Assembly: GCF_022682305.1 (NCBI RefSeq)
Contig: NZ_CP093528.1
Location: forward strand, 2,121,501 to 2,185,500
Source of the DNA: Shinella zoogloeoides
GTDB lineage: Bacteria > Pseudomonadota > Alphaproteobacteria > Rhizobiales > Rhizobiaceae
Direction: 5' to 3'
Length of the DNA stretch: 64,000 nt
The notes under the pieces are model-generated. The model was not told where the DNA came from, ran no database searches, and saw nothing but the letters and a program-made list of their open reading frames with translations. Made by a program: the position numbers and the translations under genes. Below are positions 28,629 to 37,319 of the stretch, one piece after another (within the stretch, counting starts at the first letter, position 1; every line of letters starts with the position of its first letter).

Positions 28629-29516
28629 ATGACCGACACGCTCCTCATCACCGGCGCCTCCGGCCAGCTCGGCCGCCTCGTCCTCGATGCGCTCCTCGCT
28701 TCCGGCAAGGTCGCGCCCGCCGATATCATCGCCACCACGCGCGACACGGCAAAGCTCGCCGACTATGCCGCAAAGGGCATAACCGTCAGCACCGCCGACT
28801 TCGACGATCCCGCCTCGCTCGATGCTGCCTTCGCCGGCGTATCCAGGGTGCTGATCGTCTCCACCGACGCGCTCGACCAGCCGGGCAAGCGCCTCGCCCA
28901 GCACAAGGCCGCCGTCGCCGCCGCGCAGAAAGCCGGCGTGAAGCACATCCTCTACACATCCATGCCGCAGCCGGACGATTCGCTCGTCACCTTCGCGCCC
29001 GACCATCTCGGCACCGAGGAGGCCATCAAGGCGACCGGCATCCCCTACACGATCCTGCGCGACGGCTGGTATGCGGAAAACCTCTTCATGTCGCTGCCGC
29101 ATGCCCTGGAGACCGGCGCGTGGTACACCGCGACCGGCGAAGGCAGGATCGCGCATATCACGCGCGCCGACACGGCTGCCGCCCTCGCCGGCGCCCTGCT
29201 GAAGGCTAGCGACGAAAGCAGGACCTATACGCTGACGGGCACGAAGAGCCGCACGGCGGAGGAAATCGCCGCCGTGGTTTCAGAGGCGACCGGTAAGCCA
29301 TTGAAGGTGGTGCATGTCACCGACGCCCAGCTCGCCGAGGGCCTGAAGGCCGCCGGCCTGCCGGAAGGCTTCATCCCGACCATCGTCTCCTTCGACGCCA
29401 ACACGCGTGAAGGCAAGATCGCCGCCGTCACCGGCGACGCTGAAGCGCTCGCCGGCCGCAAGCCGACGTCCTTCGAGGACTTCGTCGCCGCCAGCAAGGC
29501 GGCCTTCATCGGTTGA
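28629..29516 (+). CDS. NAD(P)H-binding quinone oxidoreductase 2-like (QorB/YtfG)
   Basis: Atypical SDR (NmrA-like) protein of 295 aa. The nucleotide motif LLITGASGQLGRLVLDALLA is at the N-terminus; HILYTSMPQPDD, HLGTEEAIKATGIPYTILRD and the WYAENLF segment match QorB. QorB reduces quinones with NADPH. Divergence from an HxlR regulator repeats the ytfH-qorB pairing. Ribosome site AAAGGGAAAG precedes ATG. Confidence 0.88.
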   Translation: MTDTLLITGASGQLGRLVLDALLASGKVAPADIIATTRDTAKLADYAAKGITVSTADFDDPASLDAAFAGVSRVLIVSTDALDQPGKRLAQHKAAVAAAQKAGVKHILYTSMPQPDDSLVTFAPDHLGTEEAIKATGIPYTILRDGWYAENLFMSLPHALETGAWYTATGEGRIAHITRADTAAALAGALLKASDESRTYTLTGTKSRTAEEIAAVVSEATGKPLKVVHVTDAQLAEGLKAAGLPEGFIPTIVSFDANTREGKIAAVTGDAEALAGRKPTSFEDFVAASKAAFIG

Positions 29517-29556
29517 GGGAGAACGGTGCGGTGCGGCGCTCGAAGGAGCGCCGCCC

Positions 29557-30309
29557 TCAGATATCCTGGCCGCAGGCACGGCAGAAGCGCCGCACCGTTT
29601 CCGCCATGCCATATTCCAGCGCATCGGCAGTCAGGCCGTGGCCGATGGAGACTTCCGCAAGGTCGGGAATGCGGGCGACGAGCGCCGGCAGGTTGGCCAC
29701 CGTCAGGTCATGTCCGGCATTGACCGCAAGGCCGAGGTCGCGGGCGATATCCGCCGTCTCGCCGAGCAGGTCGAGAATGCGCGCGCCCTCCGCCGGGTCG
29801 TCGTAGCAGCCGCCGTAAGGGCCGGTATAAAGCTCGATCCGGTCCGCCCCGATATCCCGCGCGATGGTCAGCGCCTCGCGGTCCGGATCGCCGTCGGCGA
29901 ACACCGAGACGCGCAGGCCCAGCCTCTTCAGCCGCCCGACGATGTTGCCGAGCAGGTTGTGGTTCCTGCGAAAATCCCAGCCATGGTCCGACGTCGCCTG
30001 CGACGGGTCATCGGGCACGAGCGTCACCTGCTCGGGGCGATGCTCCTCCACGAGGCGCATGAAGTTCTCTTCGGGGAAGCCTTCGATGTTGAATTCCGTG
30101 CCGGAAAACTCGCTGTCGATCAGCGTGCGGATCGGCGCGAGATCGCTGAAGCGGACATGGCGCTGGTCCGGCCGGGGATGCACCGTGATGCCGCTCGCGC
30201 CCGCCTGCAGCGCGATCCGCCCGAGATGCGTGACGCTCGGCCAGGGCAGGTCCCGGCGGTTACGCAGCATGGCGATGGCATTGAGATTGACCGACAGCTT
30301 CGCGGGCAT
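29557..30309 (-). CDS. pdxJ: Pyridoxine 5'-phosphate synthase
   Basis: PdxJ, 250 aa, condenses 1-deoxyxylulose 5-phosphate with 3-amino-2-oxopropyl phosphate to pyridoxine 5'-phosphate, the last ring-forming step of vitamin B6 synthesis. Family marks: [42 protein letters not shown], and IELYTGPYG near the C-terminus. Length fits. It stands alone on this strand, convergent with the QorB-like gene. Confidence 0.97.
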   Translation of the reverse strand: MPAKLSVNLNAIAMLRNRRDLPWPSVTHLGRIALQAGASGITVHPRPDQRHVRFSDLAPIRTLIDSEFSGTEFNIEGFPEENFMRLVEEHRPEQVTLVPDDPSQATSDHGWDFRRNHNLLGNIVGRLKRLGLRVSVFADGDPDREALTIARDIGADRIELYTGPYGGCYDDPAEGARILDLLGETADIARDLGLAVNAGHDLTVANLPALVARIPDLAEVSIGHGLTADALEYGMAETVRRFCRACGQDI

Positions 30310-30559
30310 GGCGACACGGCTCCTAGTTTCCGGCTCAACCTCTAGCCGGTTGTTTCCACAAGGGCAATCGCCGCAAGCTCCCCTGCAAACCGGGCCTGCG
30401 GCGGAATTGGGCCGCCGCCCGTGTCATTCGCGCTTGCCGATCGTCAAGAATCATCGATAAATTCCCCACGAATTTTGGGGCGCCTGTACATTGGGCATAA
30501 CGATTCGAGGAACGGGAAGGATATCAGGCAGCGCCGATGGTCTCCTCTTTGGCGGCATC

Positions 30560-31624
30560 ATGACGAAGACGGACAGGCCGGCGTACGAACTCGTGCGGCG
30601 CGCCCTTGGCGCGATCATCGCCAGCGACACCTTTGCCCGTTCCGAGCGGCTCCGCTCCTTCCTGTCCTACATCGTCGAGAGGGAGCTGTCCGGCAAGGCC
30701 GCCCAGTTGAAGGGCTACAGCATCGGCATCGATGTTTTCGGCCGCGCGCCGGGCTTCGATGCAGGCAACGACCCGCTGGTGCGCGTGCACGCAGGCAAGC
30801 TCAGGAAGCTGCTGGAACAATATTACCAGACCGAGGGCGCGGCCGACCCGCTGCGCATCTGCGTGCCGCTCGGCAGCTATGTCCCCGAGTACCGCCTTTT
30901 CCAGCCCGCCCCACAGGATACGGCCGCCCCTGCGCCGCGCCCCTGCCGGCCGCAGGCGCGCCGCTCCTGGCTCCCGGCTCCAGTCTCCTCTCCGCTCGCG
31001 CTCTTCTCGCTGCTGCCGCTCGTCTTCCTCGCTCCGTCTCTCTATCCCGAGACGACCGACGCGGCGATCGCGAAGGCACAGTCCACCCTCTTCGCGCAGG
31101 GCAGCATCACCAGCGAGGCCCCGGCGCTGCCCTACCTGCAGATCGTGCAATGCTGGCCCGCCGGCGGCGATTGCAACACGCTGGCCGAAGCCATCTCGAA
31201 ATTCGCGGGCTACTACAAGACCGTCCATATCGGCGGGCCGCACGGGACGAGCGCGCCAGATCCCCTGTCCTACGCCGTCCGCATCGAGAACCGGCCGGAC
31301 GGGCACGGCATCTACGCCCGCCTGATCCACGAGCAGACCGGCGCGACGGTCTACACCCGACATTTCTCACGCCAGCAGTTGCATAGCGAAACGGGCCTCG
31401 CCTACGAGGCCGTGGCCTTCGCCGCGCGCGCCTTCTCGGCAAGCGGCCCGCTCTATCGCCATGCGGCGCGCACCGGCGCGGCCAGCGCCATCATGGAATG
31501 TCTCGCTCGCGAGGAGCGCCGCCCGCCGCGCGGCCTGCTGCAAGCCGGGCAGGCGAGCGCCTGCGTCGCCAGCGCATCCAAGGCGCTCGCCGATGCGGGC
31601 CTGCGCAAGACCATCGCCCGCTGA
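30560..31624 (+). CDS. Putative membrane-anchored regulator with N-terminal winged-helix-like domain
   Basis: Protein of 354 aa. The N-terminal 110 residues (FARSERLRSFLSYIVERELS, GYSIGIDVFGR, DPLVRVHAGKLRKLLEQYY) match a DNA-binding-like module found in alphaproteobacterial adenylate-cyclase and TPR-type regulators. One hydrophobic segment follows (SPLALFSLLPLVFLAPSLYP) and then a periplasmic-looking domain with several cysteines. I infer a CadC/ToxR-like membrane regulator; the output domain is not recognised. The start at ATG 30560 is tentative. Confidence 0.6.
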   Translation: MTKTDRPAYELVRRALGAIIASDTFARSERLRSFLSYIVERELSGKAAQLKGYSIGIDVFGRAPGFDAGNDPLVRVHAGKLRKLLEQYYQTEGAADPLRICVPLGSYVPEYRLFQPAPQDTAAPAPRPCRPQARRSWLPAPVSSPLALFSLLPLVFLAPSLYPETTDAAIAKAQSTLFAQGSITSEAPALPYLQIVQCWPAGGDCNTLAEAISKFAGYYKTVHIGGPHGTSAPDPLSYAVRIENRPDGHGIYARLIHEQTGATVYTRHFSRQQLHSETGLAYEAVAFAARAFSASGPLYRHAARTGAASAIMECLAREERRPPRGLLQAGQASACVASASKALADAGLRKTIAR

Positions 31625-31974
31625 AGCCTTTCGGCAAGGCCCGGGCGGCTTTGCGCCCGGGACGCTCAAAGCGATCAATTTCACAAGATACATCCCTAGA
31701 TATAACGATAGGAATCGCCCTCCCGCAGGCCTATTGTTAAGGCTGCGGGCTAGTAGCGCTTACCGCTCGGGTTCACCGCGGCACGTCCCGAATGAATCCG
31801 AAATGCACGAGAATCGTATGCAACCCTGCTCGATTTGCACAGATCGGCGGGCTATAGCGGACAGGACAATATCCGCCGTCCCGACATCCAGCTTCAGCTT
31901 TAGGGGGAGAGGGTGTCGCGCCGGCGACCGGGGGACAATGACATGACGATTTCTTCAATGCGCGGACTGCTTTC
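31625..31974. other. Intergenic region without a recognised gene
   Basis: About 350 bp upstream of the MerR-type gene. There is an AT-richer patch at 31670-31740 that could contain its promoter. No convincing ORF, RNA or repeat was seen. Confidence 0.4.
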
Positions 31975-32655
31975 ATGATGACCACCGAGTCGAAGAAAGC
32001 CGAGGCCCGGGCGGGCGGACGCAAATCCATCCGCTTCCTGCCGGTGGCGCCGCTGCCGGAAAACCTGCCGGACGGGCGGCTCGCCATCGCGGACATGGCC
32101 AATGCCTTCGGCGTGACCCACCGCACGCTGCACTTCTATGAGGAAAAGGGCCTTTTGACCGCCGCGCGTGTCGGCCCCATGCGGGTCTACGGGCCGGAGG
32201 AAATCCAGCAGATGGCGGTGGTCAACACCTGCCGCGAGACAGGCATGCCCGTCGCCGTGATCCAGGAATTGCTGGAGCGGCTTTCCGCGGCCGGCAGCCA
32301 GGAAGAGGCCGACACGGCCTTCCGCGCGGCCATGACGGCGCGCAAGCGGGAACTGGCCGCCCAGCAATCGACGATCCGCCGGCAGATGCAGCAGATCAAC
32401 GAACTTCTGGACTTTACCGTCGCGCATGAGAGCGAGACCAACGACAACACACCACAGGCGCATCTGACACCCGTCGAACTGCGCTGCCTCGCACTGATGG
32501 CGGAAGGCTACCCCACGAGCCGCATCGCCCGCGCGCTCGAAATCGAGCCGGGCGAAGTGCAGGTGATGGAGAAGGCCATCATCGGCAAGTTCAACAGCAG
32601 CAACCGTTTCCAGGCCGTCGCCAAGGCGGTCATGCTGGGGATCGTCGGCCACTGA
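31975..32655 (+). CDS. Hybrid MerR - LuxR-type transcriptional regulator
   Basis: Protein of 226 aa with two DNA-binding modules. Residues about 40-105 are a MerR helix-turn-helix (MANAFGVTHRTLHFYEEKGL, then RVYGPEEIQQM). A coiled linker follows. The C-terminal 65 residues are LuxR/GerE-like (LTPVELRCLALMAEGYPTSR, IARALEIEPGEVQVMEKAII). Start is ATG 31975 or 31978. Neither a ligand nor a target can be read from the sequence. The double-HTH layout is unusual among textbook regulators though it appears in rhizobia. Confidence 0.82.
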   Translation: MMTTESKKAEARAGGRKSIRFLPVAPLPENLPDGRLAIADMANAFGVTHRTLHFYEEKGLLTAARVGPMRVYGPEEIQQMAVVNTCRETGMPVAVIQELLERLSAAGSQEEADTAFRAAMTARKRELAAQQSTIRRQMQQINELLDFTVAHESETNDNTPQAHLTPVELRCLALMAEGYPTSRIARALEIEPGEVQVMEKAIIGKFNSSNRFQAVAKAVMLGIVGH

Positions 32656-32733
32656 GGCCGGCGTAGCGGCCGGACATGATGACCGGCGCTTCCATCCGCT
32701 TCCCGGGAAGCGGTCCGTGGTGCGGGGTCGTGG

Positions 32734-33861
32734 CTATCGCACCACGGTAAGCGTTTCGGCCGCGCGCGTGATGGCCGTGTAGAGCCAACGCTCGCGCGTA
32801 TCGCGGAAGGCGAAGCTCTCGTCGAACAACACGACATTGTTCCACTGGGAACCCTGCGCCTTGTGCACCGTCAGCGCATAGCCGAAATCGAATTCGTCGT
32901 AGCGCTTGCGCGTCGACCACGGAACCTCTTCCTCGACATTCTCGAAGGCGGCCTTCAACAGCTTGATCTTGGCCGCGCCGCGATCCATGTCGTCGTCTTC
33001 CGGCCGGATCATCAGGTTGATGCCGGGCTTCACCGTCTCCTTGGACGAACTCATCACCTGCCAGAGCGAGCCGTTGAGCAGGCCCTTGGCAGGGTCGTTG
33101 CGCAGGCACACCAGCTTGTCGCCGGACTGCGGATATTCCGTCGTGAAGCCCTTCAGTTCGCGAAGACGCTGGTTATAGCGCCGGCGTGTCCGGTTGGTGC
33201 CGACGAGCACCTGATCGGCATCGAGCACGAGCGTCTGGTCGACCTCGCTGCGGCCGATCACACGCGCCGCGCCATAGTCGCCATAGGCGATGTCGTTGCC
33301 CTCGCGCACCTGCATGGCGAGCTGGATGATCGGATTGTCGCGCGCCTGCCGGTGAATCTCCGTCAGGAGGTAGTCCGGCTCCTGGTTGGTGAAGTAGCCG
33401 CCGCCGGAAACGGGCGGCAACTGGCCGGGATCGCCGAGCACGAGGATCGGCGTGCCGAAGCTCATCAGGTCGCGGCCGAGCGCCTCGTCCACCATGGAGC
33501 ATTCGTCGATGACGACGAGCGCCGCCTTGGCGACCGGGCTCTGGCGGTTGATGGAGAACATCGGCGAGACCGAGGTCTTGCCGGTCTCCTCGTCCTCCAC
33601 CTCCTCCTCGCCGCGCGGGCGATAGATCAGCGAATGGATCGTCTTGGCGTTGCGCGCCCCCTTCGAGCGCAGCACCTGCGCCGCCTTGCCGGTGAAAGCG
33701 GCGAACAGCACCTCGCCGTCGACATGTTCCGCGAAATAGCGTGCAAGGGTGGTCTTGCCGGTGCCGGCATAGCCGAACAGCCGGAACAGCGGGTCCCGCC
33801 CGTCCTTCAGCCACCGCGAGACGGCCTTCAGCGCTTCATCCTGTTGGGGTGCGAATTCCAT
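32734..33861 (-). CDS. RecD-like ATP-dependent DNA helicase (AAA/UvrD_C_2)
   Basis: Single-chain SF1B helicase of 375 aa, resembling RecD/TraA-type and Pif1-like ATPases. Motifs in order: LFGYAGTGKTTLARYFAEHV (Walker A), VVIDECSMVDEALGRDLMSF (Walker B), LVLGDPGQLPPV (motif III), and FGYALTVHKAQGSQWNNVVL near the C-terminus (UvrD_C_2), then LYTAITRA. Start ATG 33861 fits the domain edge. It may act in replication or repair; rhizobia also have AddAB, so it is not the main recombination nuclease. Confidence 0.9.
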   Translation of the reverse strand: MEFAPQQDEALKAVSRWLKDGRDPLFRLFGYAGTGKTTLARYFAEHVDGEVLFAAFTGKAAQVLRSKGARNAKTIHSLIYRPRGEEEVEDEETGKTSVSPMFSINRQSPVAKAALVVIDECSMVDEALGRDLMSFGTPILVLGDPGQLPPVSGGGYFTNQEPDYLLTEIHRQARDNPIIQLAMQVREGNDIAYGDYGAARVIGRSEVDQTLVLDADQVLVGTNRTRRRYNQRLRELKGFTTEYPQSGDKLVCLRNDPAKGLLNGSLWQVMSSSKETVKPGINLMIRPEDDDMDRGAAKIKLLKAAFENVEEEVPWSTRKRYDEFDFGYALTVHKAQGSQWNNVVLFDESFAFRDTRERWLYTAITRAAETLTVVR

Positions 33862-34003
33862 GCCCGGACTTGGCAGGATTCGCGGGCGCGAGGCAAGGGG
33901 CATTGCCGGCACGACAGCGCGAAGAAACGCCCTTCCCCCGGATTTGGCCCTGTTCGCCGAAGACCCGCCGCGCTATGCAGGGCGCAACCTCCGGAGCGAT
34001 GAT

Positions 34004-35095
34004 TTGACCCGCGCCTCCCGCACACCGAACGAAACAGCGCCCACACCGGGCGGCCTCGGCAAATGGCCGGCCGTCGCGCAATGGTGCCTTGTCGGCGGCC
34101 TTTCGCTCGTGACCACCGTGCCGCTGGAAATCGCGGGCTTTCCGGCCGCCCTCCTCATGGGGCCGATGCTCGCCGGCATTTTTGCGGCGCTCGGCGGCAG
34201 CACGATCCGCCTGCCGCGCATCTTCTTCTTCGCCGTGCAGGTCGTACTGGCGCTGATGATCGCGACCATGGTGTCGGAGGATTTCGTCGGCACCTTCACG
34301 AAGAACTGGCCGGTGGTGCTCCTCGTCGTGCTCTCCGTCATCGCGGTAAGCACGCTGTCCGGCTGGCTGATCGCGCGCACCGGCATATTGCCAGGCACGA
34401 CGGCGATCTGGGGTTCGTCGGCCGGCGCGGCCTCCACCATGCTGATGATGGCGGAAGCCTATGGCGCGGACGCCCGCCTCGTCGCCTTCATGCAATATCT
34501 GCGCGTCGTCTTCGTCGCGAGCCTCGCGACACTGGTCGCCCATTTCGGCGGACACGACGGGGTAACGGTGCCGCCGCATGCCTGGTTCGAACCGGTGCCG
34601 ATGCTGCCGCTCGCCGCCATGCTGGCCATCGGCATCCTCGCCGGGCTTGCCGGCCAGAAGTTGCGCATCCCGGCCGGCGCCTTCCTCGTGCCCTTCGCGC
34701 TCGCCTCGATGCTCAACGCATCCGGCACGGTGACGGTAGCCCTGCCCCAATGGCTGCTCGCCGCCGCCTTCACCCTGCTCGGCTGGAATATCGGCCTCGG
34801 CTTCACCCGCACCATTCTGCTGCACGCCCGCCGGGCGCTGCTGCCGACGGTCGCCTCCATCGTCGCGCTGATCGGCTTTTCCGGCCTGCTTGCGGGCCTG
34901 CTCATCCTGCTGCTGGAGATCGATCCGCTGACCGCCTATCTGGCCACCAGCCCCGGCGGCCTCGATTCCATCGCCGTCATCGCCGCCTCCGCCAAGGTGG
35001 ACGTCGCCTTCGTCATGACGCTCCAGACGGCACGGCTGATACTGGTGTCCCTCATCGGCCCGTGGCTCGCCCGCTTCATGGCCGACAGAGCGTGA
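34004..35095 (+). CDS. AbrB family membrane transporter (PF05145-type)
   Basis: Integral membrane protein of 363 aa with about ten hydrophobic helices arranged as two similar halves ([15 protein letters not shown] early, [13 protein letters not shown] later). This is the AbrB/putative ammonia-monooxygenase-like permease family, unrelated to the DNA-binding AbrB. TTG 34004 with GGAG 8 bp upstream is the best start; the frame extends farther upstream but overlaps the divergent helicase gene. Signature segments include [20 protein letters not shown] and [16 protein letters not shown]. The substrate is unknown. Confidence 0.8.
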   Translation: MTRASRTPNETAPTPGGLGKWPAVAQWCLVGGLSLVTTVPLEIAGFPAALLMGPMLAGIFAALGGSTIRLPRIFFFAVQVVLALMIATMVSEDFVGTFTKNWPVVLLVVLSVIAVSTLSGWLIARTGILPGTTAIWGSSAGAASTMLMMAEAYGADARLVAFMQYLRVVFVASLATLVAHFGGHDGVTVPPHAWFEPVPMLPLAAMLAIGILAGLAGQKLRIPAGAFLVPFALASMLNASGTVTVALPQWLLAAAFTLLGWNIGLGFTRTILLHARRALLPTVASIVALIGFSGLLAGLLILLLEIDPLTAYLATSPGGLDSIAVIAASAKVDVAFVMTLQTARLILVSLIGPWLARFMADRA

Positions 35096-35102
35096 AGTCG
35101 TA

Positions 35103-35696
35103 TTAGCGCAACATCGGCCAGAGGCTGGCGACCAGCAGAAGCGCCATAGAGATGTTGAACCACTTGAGCCGCACAGGTTCGGCCAGCCACTCGCGCAGCG
35201 CCGAGCCGAAGCCGGCCCAGGTGGAAACGCTCGGGAAATTGACGATGGCGAAGGCACCGCCGACGATCAGCACGCTCATCGCGTAGTTCGCCGAATTCGT
35301 ATAGGTCGCCATGGCGGAAACGGCCATGACCCAAGCCTTCGGGTTCACCCACTGGAAGGCGGCCGCCTCAAGGAAGCTCATCGGCCGCGCACCGGTCTTT
35401 CCCTCGCCGATGCTGCGCGACGTGCCGATCTTCCAGGCGATCCAGACCAGATAGGCGCCACCTGCGAATTTCAGCACCGTATAGACGAGCGGCACCGCCT
35501 CCAGCAGCGCGCCGAGGCCGAAGCCGACGGCCAGCAGCAGCACGAGGAAGCCGACGCCGATGCCGCACATATGCGGGATCGTGCGCACGAAGCCGAAATT
35601 CACACCCGATGCGAAAAGCATCATGTTGTTCGGGCCGGGCGTTATGGAGGTGGTGAAGGCGAAGACGAGAAGCGCCAGAAAGATTTCGATCTGCAT
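35103..35696 (-). CDS. LysE family amino-acid exporter
   Basis: Inner-membrane exporter of 197 aa with six predicted helices. Family marks: [20 protein letters not shown] near residues 15-35 and the conserved [20 protein letters not shown]. LysE/RhtB members export amino acids or homoserine lactones by proton antiport; the substrate is not inferable. It faces the AbrB-type transporter gene with an 8-bp gap and diverges from an aldo/keto reductase. Confidence 0.93.
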   Translation of the reverse strand: MQIEIFLALLVFAFTTSITPGPNNMMLFASGVNFGFVRTIPHMCGIGVGFLVLLLAVGFGLGALLEAVPLVYTVLKFAGGAYLVWIAWKIGTSRSIGEGKTGARPMSFLEAAAFQWVNPKAWVMAVSAMATYTNSANYAMSVLIVGGAFAIVNFPSVSTWAGFGSALREWLAEPVRLKWFNISMALLLVASLWPMLR

Positions 35697-35816
35697 GACA
35701 GACCCTTGTTATCAGGATTGTTTTTTCCGATTGATAGTTCATCTCTTGGCCAGAACCAGCCAATTCTTGTCATTGATACAATTCCGGCTGGTGATGCATC
35801 GTTCATGGAGCGCGAC

Positions 35817-36662
35817 ATGAAAGCGGAACTACCGGCAGTTACCCTTCCCGGCGGACGGCAGGTGCCGGCGCTGGGCCTCGGCACCTGGCACATGGGCGAG
35901 GGCTACGCCTCGCCGGACGAGGAGGTCGCGAGCCTCAGAACCGGCCTCGACCTCGGCATGACGGTGATCGACACGGCGGAAATGTATGCCGACGGCGGCG
36001 CGGAAGAGGTGGTGGGCGAAGCGATCCGCGGCCGACGCGACGAAGTCTTCCTCGTCAGCAAGGTGCTGCCCTACAATGCCAGCCGCACCGGCACCATCGC
36101 GGCCTGCGAGGCGAGCCTGAAGCGGCTCGGCACCGATCATATCGAACTCTATCTCCTGCACTGGCGCGGCCGATATCCTCTGGCCGAAACGGTGGACGCT
36201 TTCGAAACCTTAAAGGCTGAGGGCAAGATCGGCGCCTGGGGCGTTTCCAATTTCGACGAACCGGACATGAAGGAACTGCTGGGCGCGGTGGAACCGTCAC
36301 GCCCTGCCGCCAACCAGGTGCTCTACAATCTCGCCCGGCGCGGCATCGAATTCGATCTTCTGCGCTGGAGCCAGGTACAGGGCATCCCGATCATGGCCTA
36401 TTCGCCGCTCGACGAAGGCAGGCTCATCGGCCACCCGGCGCTGGAGGAGATCGGCCTGGTCCACAATGCCAGCAGCGCCCAGGTCGCCCTCGCCTTCCTG
36501 CTCACCAAGGCGGGCGTCATCGCCATCCCGAAATCCGGCTCGCCGGAGCGGGTGCGCGAGAACCTGCGCGCCGCCGAAATCCGCCTCACCTCGGAGGACC
36601 TGCGCCTCCTCGACGCCGCCTTCCCTCCACCGACCCGCAAGCGGCCGCTCGAAATGATCTGA
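35817..36662 (+). CDS. Aldo/keto reductase
   Basis: NADPH-dependent aldo/keto reductase of 281 aa, 2,5-diketo-gluconate-reductase-like. Catalytic tetrad positions are visible: Asp and Tyr in DTAEMYADG, Lys in LVSKVLP and His in LLHW. The nucleotide-binding C-terminal [18 protein letters not shown] is present. ATG 35817 is favoured because GGAG lies 6 bp upstream; an ATG at 35805 is possible. Substrate unknown. Confidence 0.92.
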   Translation: MKAELPAVTLPGGRQVPALGLGTWHMGEGYASPDEEVASLRTGLDLGMTVIDTAEMYADGGAEEVVGEAIRGRRDEVFLVSKVLPYNASRTGTIAACEASLKRLGTDHIELYLLHWRGRYPLAETVDAFETLKAEGKIGAWGVSNFDEPDMKELLGAVEPSRPAANQVLYNLARRGIEFDLLRWSQVQGIPIMAYSPLDEGRLIGHPALEEIGLVHNASSAQVALAFLLTKAGVIAIPKSGSPERVRENLRAAEIRLTSEDLRLLDAAFPPPTRKRPLEMI

Positions 36663-36672
36663 CCGACAAAAC

Positions 36673-36707
36673 GAAAGGGCCTCCCCGTTTCCGGGAAGGC
36701 CCTTTCC
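36673..36707. terminator. Bidirectional terminator between aldo/keto reductase and ilvN
   Basis: A long near-perfect stem (GAAAGGGCC with GGCCCTTTC, inner CCCCG/CCGGG) between convergent genes. The flanking A and T runs allow termination in both directions. Confidence 0.85.
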
Positions 36708-36729
36708 GCAATTCGATACGTACGGGAAT

Positions 36730-37302
36730 TCACATGCCCTGCGGGCCGCGGTTCATCGCGGCGATGCCGGTGCGGCAGACTTCCACGAGGCCGAGCGGCT
36801 TCATGATCGCCACGAACTGGTCGATCTTGGAGGACTTCCCGGTGATCTCCAGGATGAAATGCTCGGTCGTCGCATCGACGACCTTGGCATGGAAGGCGTC
36901 GGCAAGGCGCAGCGTCTCCTGACGCATCTCGCCGGAACCGACGATCTTCACCAGCGCCACCTCACGCTCGATCGGCCGCTCCTGGCCCAGGACCTTGGCG
37001 CGGACGGTGAGGTCCACCACGCGATGGACCGGCACGATGCGCTCGAGCTGCGACTTGATCTGCTCAAGCACGCCCGGCGTACCGCGCGTGACGATGGTGA
37101 TGCGCGACAGATGCGCCTCGTGCTCGGTCTCGGAAACCGTAAGGCTCTCGATGTTGTAGCCGCGGCCGGAGAAGAGGCCGATGACGCGGGCAAGGACGCC
37201 CGGCTCGTTGTCGACGAGCACGGAGAGCGTATGGCTCTCGGCGACCTGCGTTTCCTTGGCGATGAAATAGGCGGAGCCGGTGGGCTGAAGGTGTGCGTTC
37301 AT
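36730..37302 (-). CDS. ilvN: Acetolactate synthase regulatory subunit
   Basis: Small subunit of acetohydroxyacid synthase, 190 aa. It contains an N-terminal ACT domain (HTLSVLVDNEPGVLARVIGL, FSGRGYNIESLTV) that binds valine for feedback inhibition, and a C-terminal ALS_ss_C domain. It binds and activates IlvB. It starts 17 bp after the ilvB stop, same strand, so they are one operon under the leader-peptide attenuator upstream of ilvB. About 20 extra N-terminal residues (MNAHLQPTGSAYFIAKETQV) precede the ACT domain. Confidence 0.97.
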   Translation of the reverse strand: MNAHLQPTGSAYFIAKETQVAESHTLSVLVDNEPGVLARVIGLFSGRGYNIESLTVSETEHEAHLSRITIVTRGTPGVLEQIKSQLERIVPVHRVVDLTVRAKVLGQERPIEREVALVKIVGSGEMRQETLRLADAFHAKVVDATTEHFILEITGKSSKIDQFVAIMKPLGLVEVCRTGIAAMNRGPQGM

Positions 37303-37319
37303 ATCTCTCTACCTTTTCA

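Noticed and set aside
31461..31946. Open frame of 161 codons between the wHTH-type protein and the MerR-LuxR gene
   Set aside because: It overlaps the preceding gene out of frame, has no ribosome site and has an unstructured Arg/Pro-rich composition.
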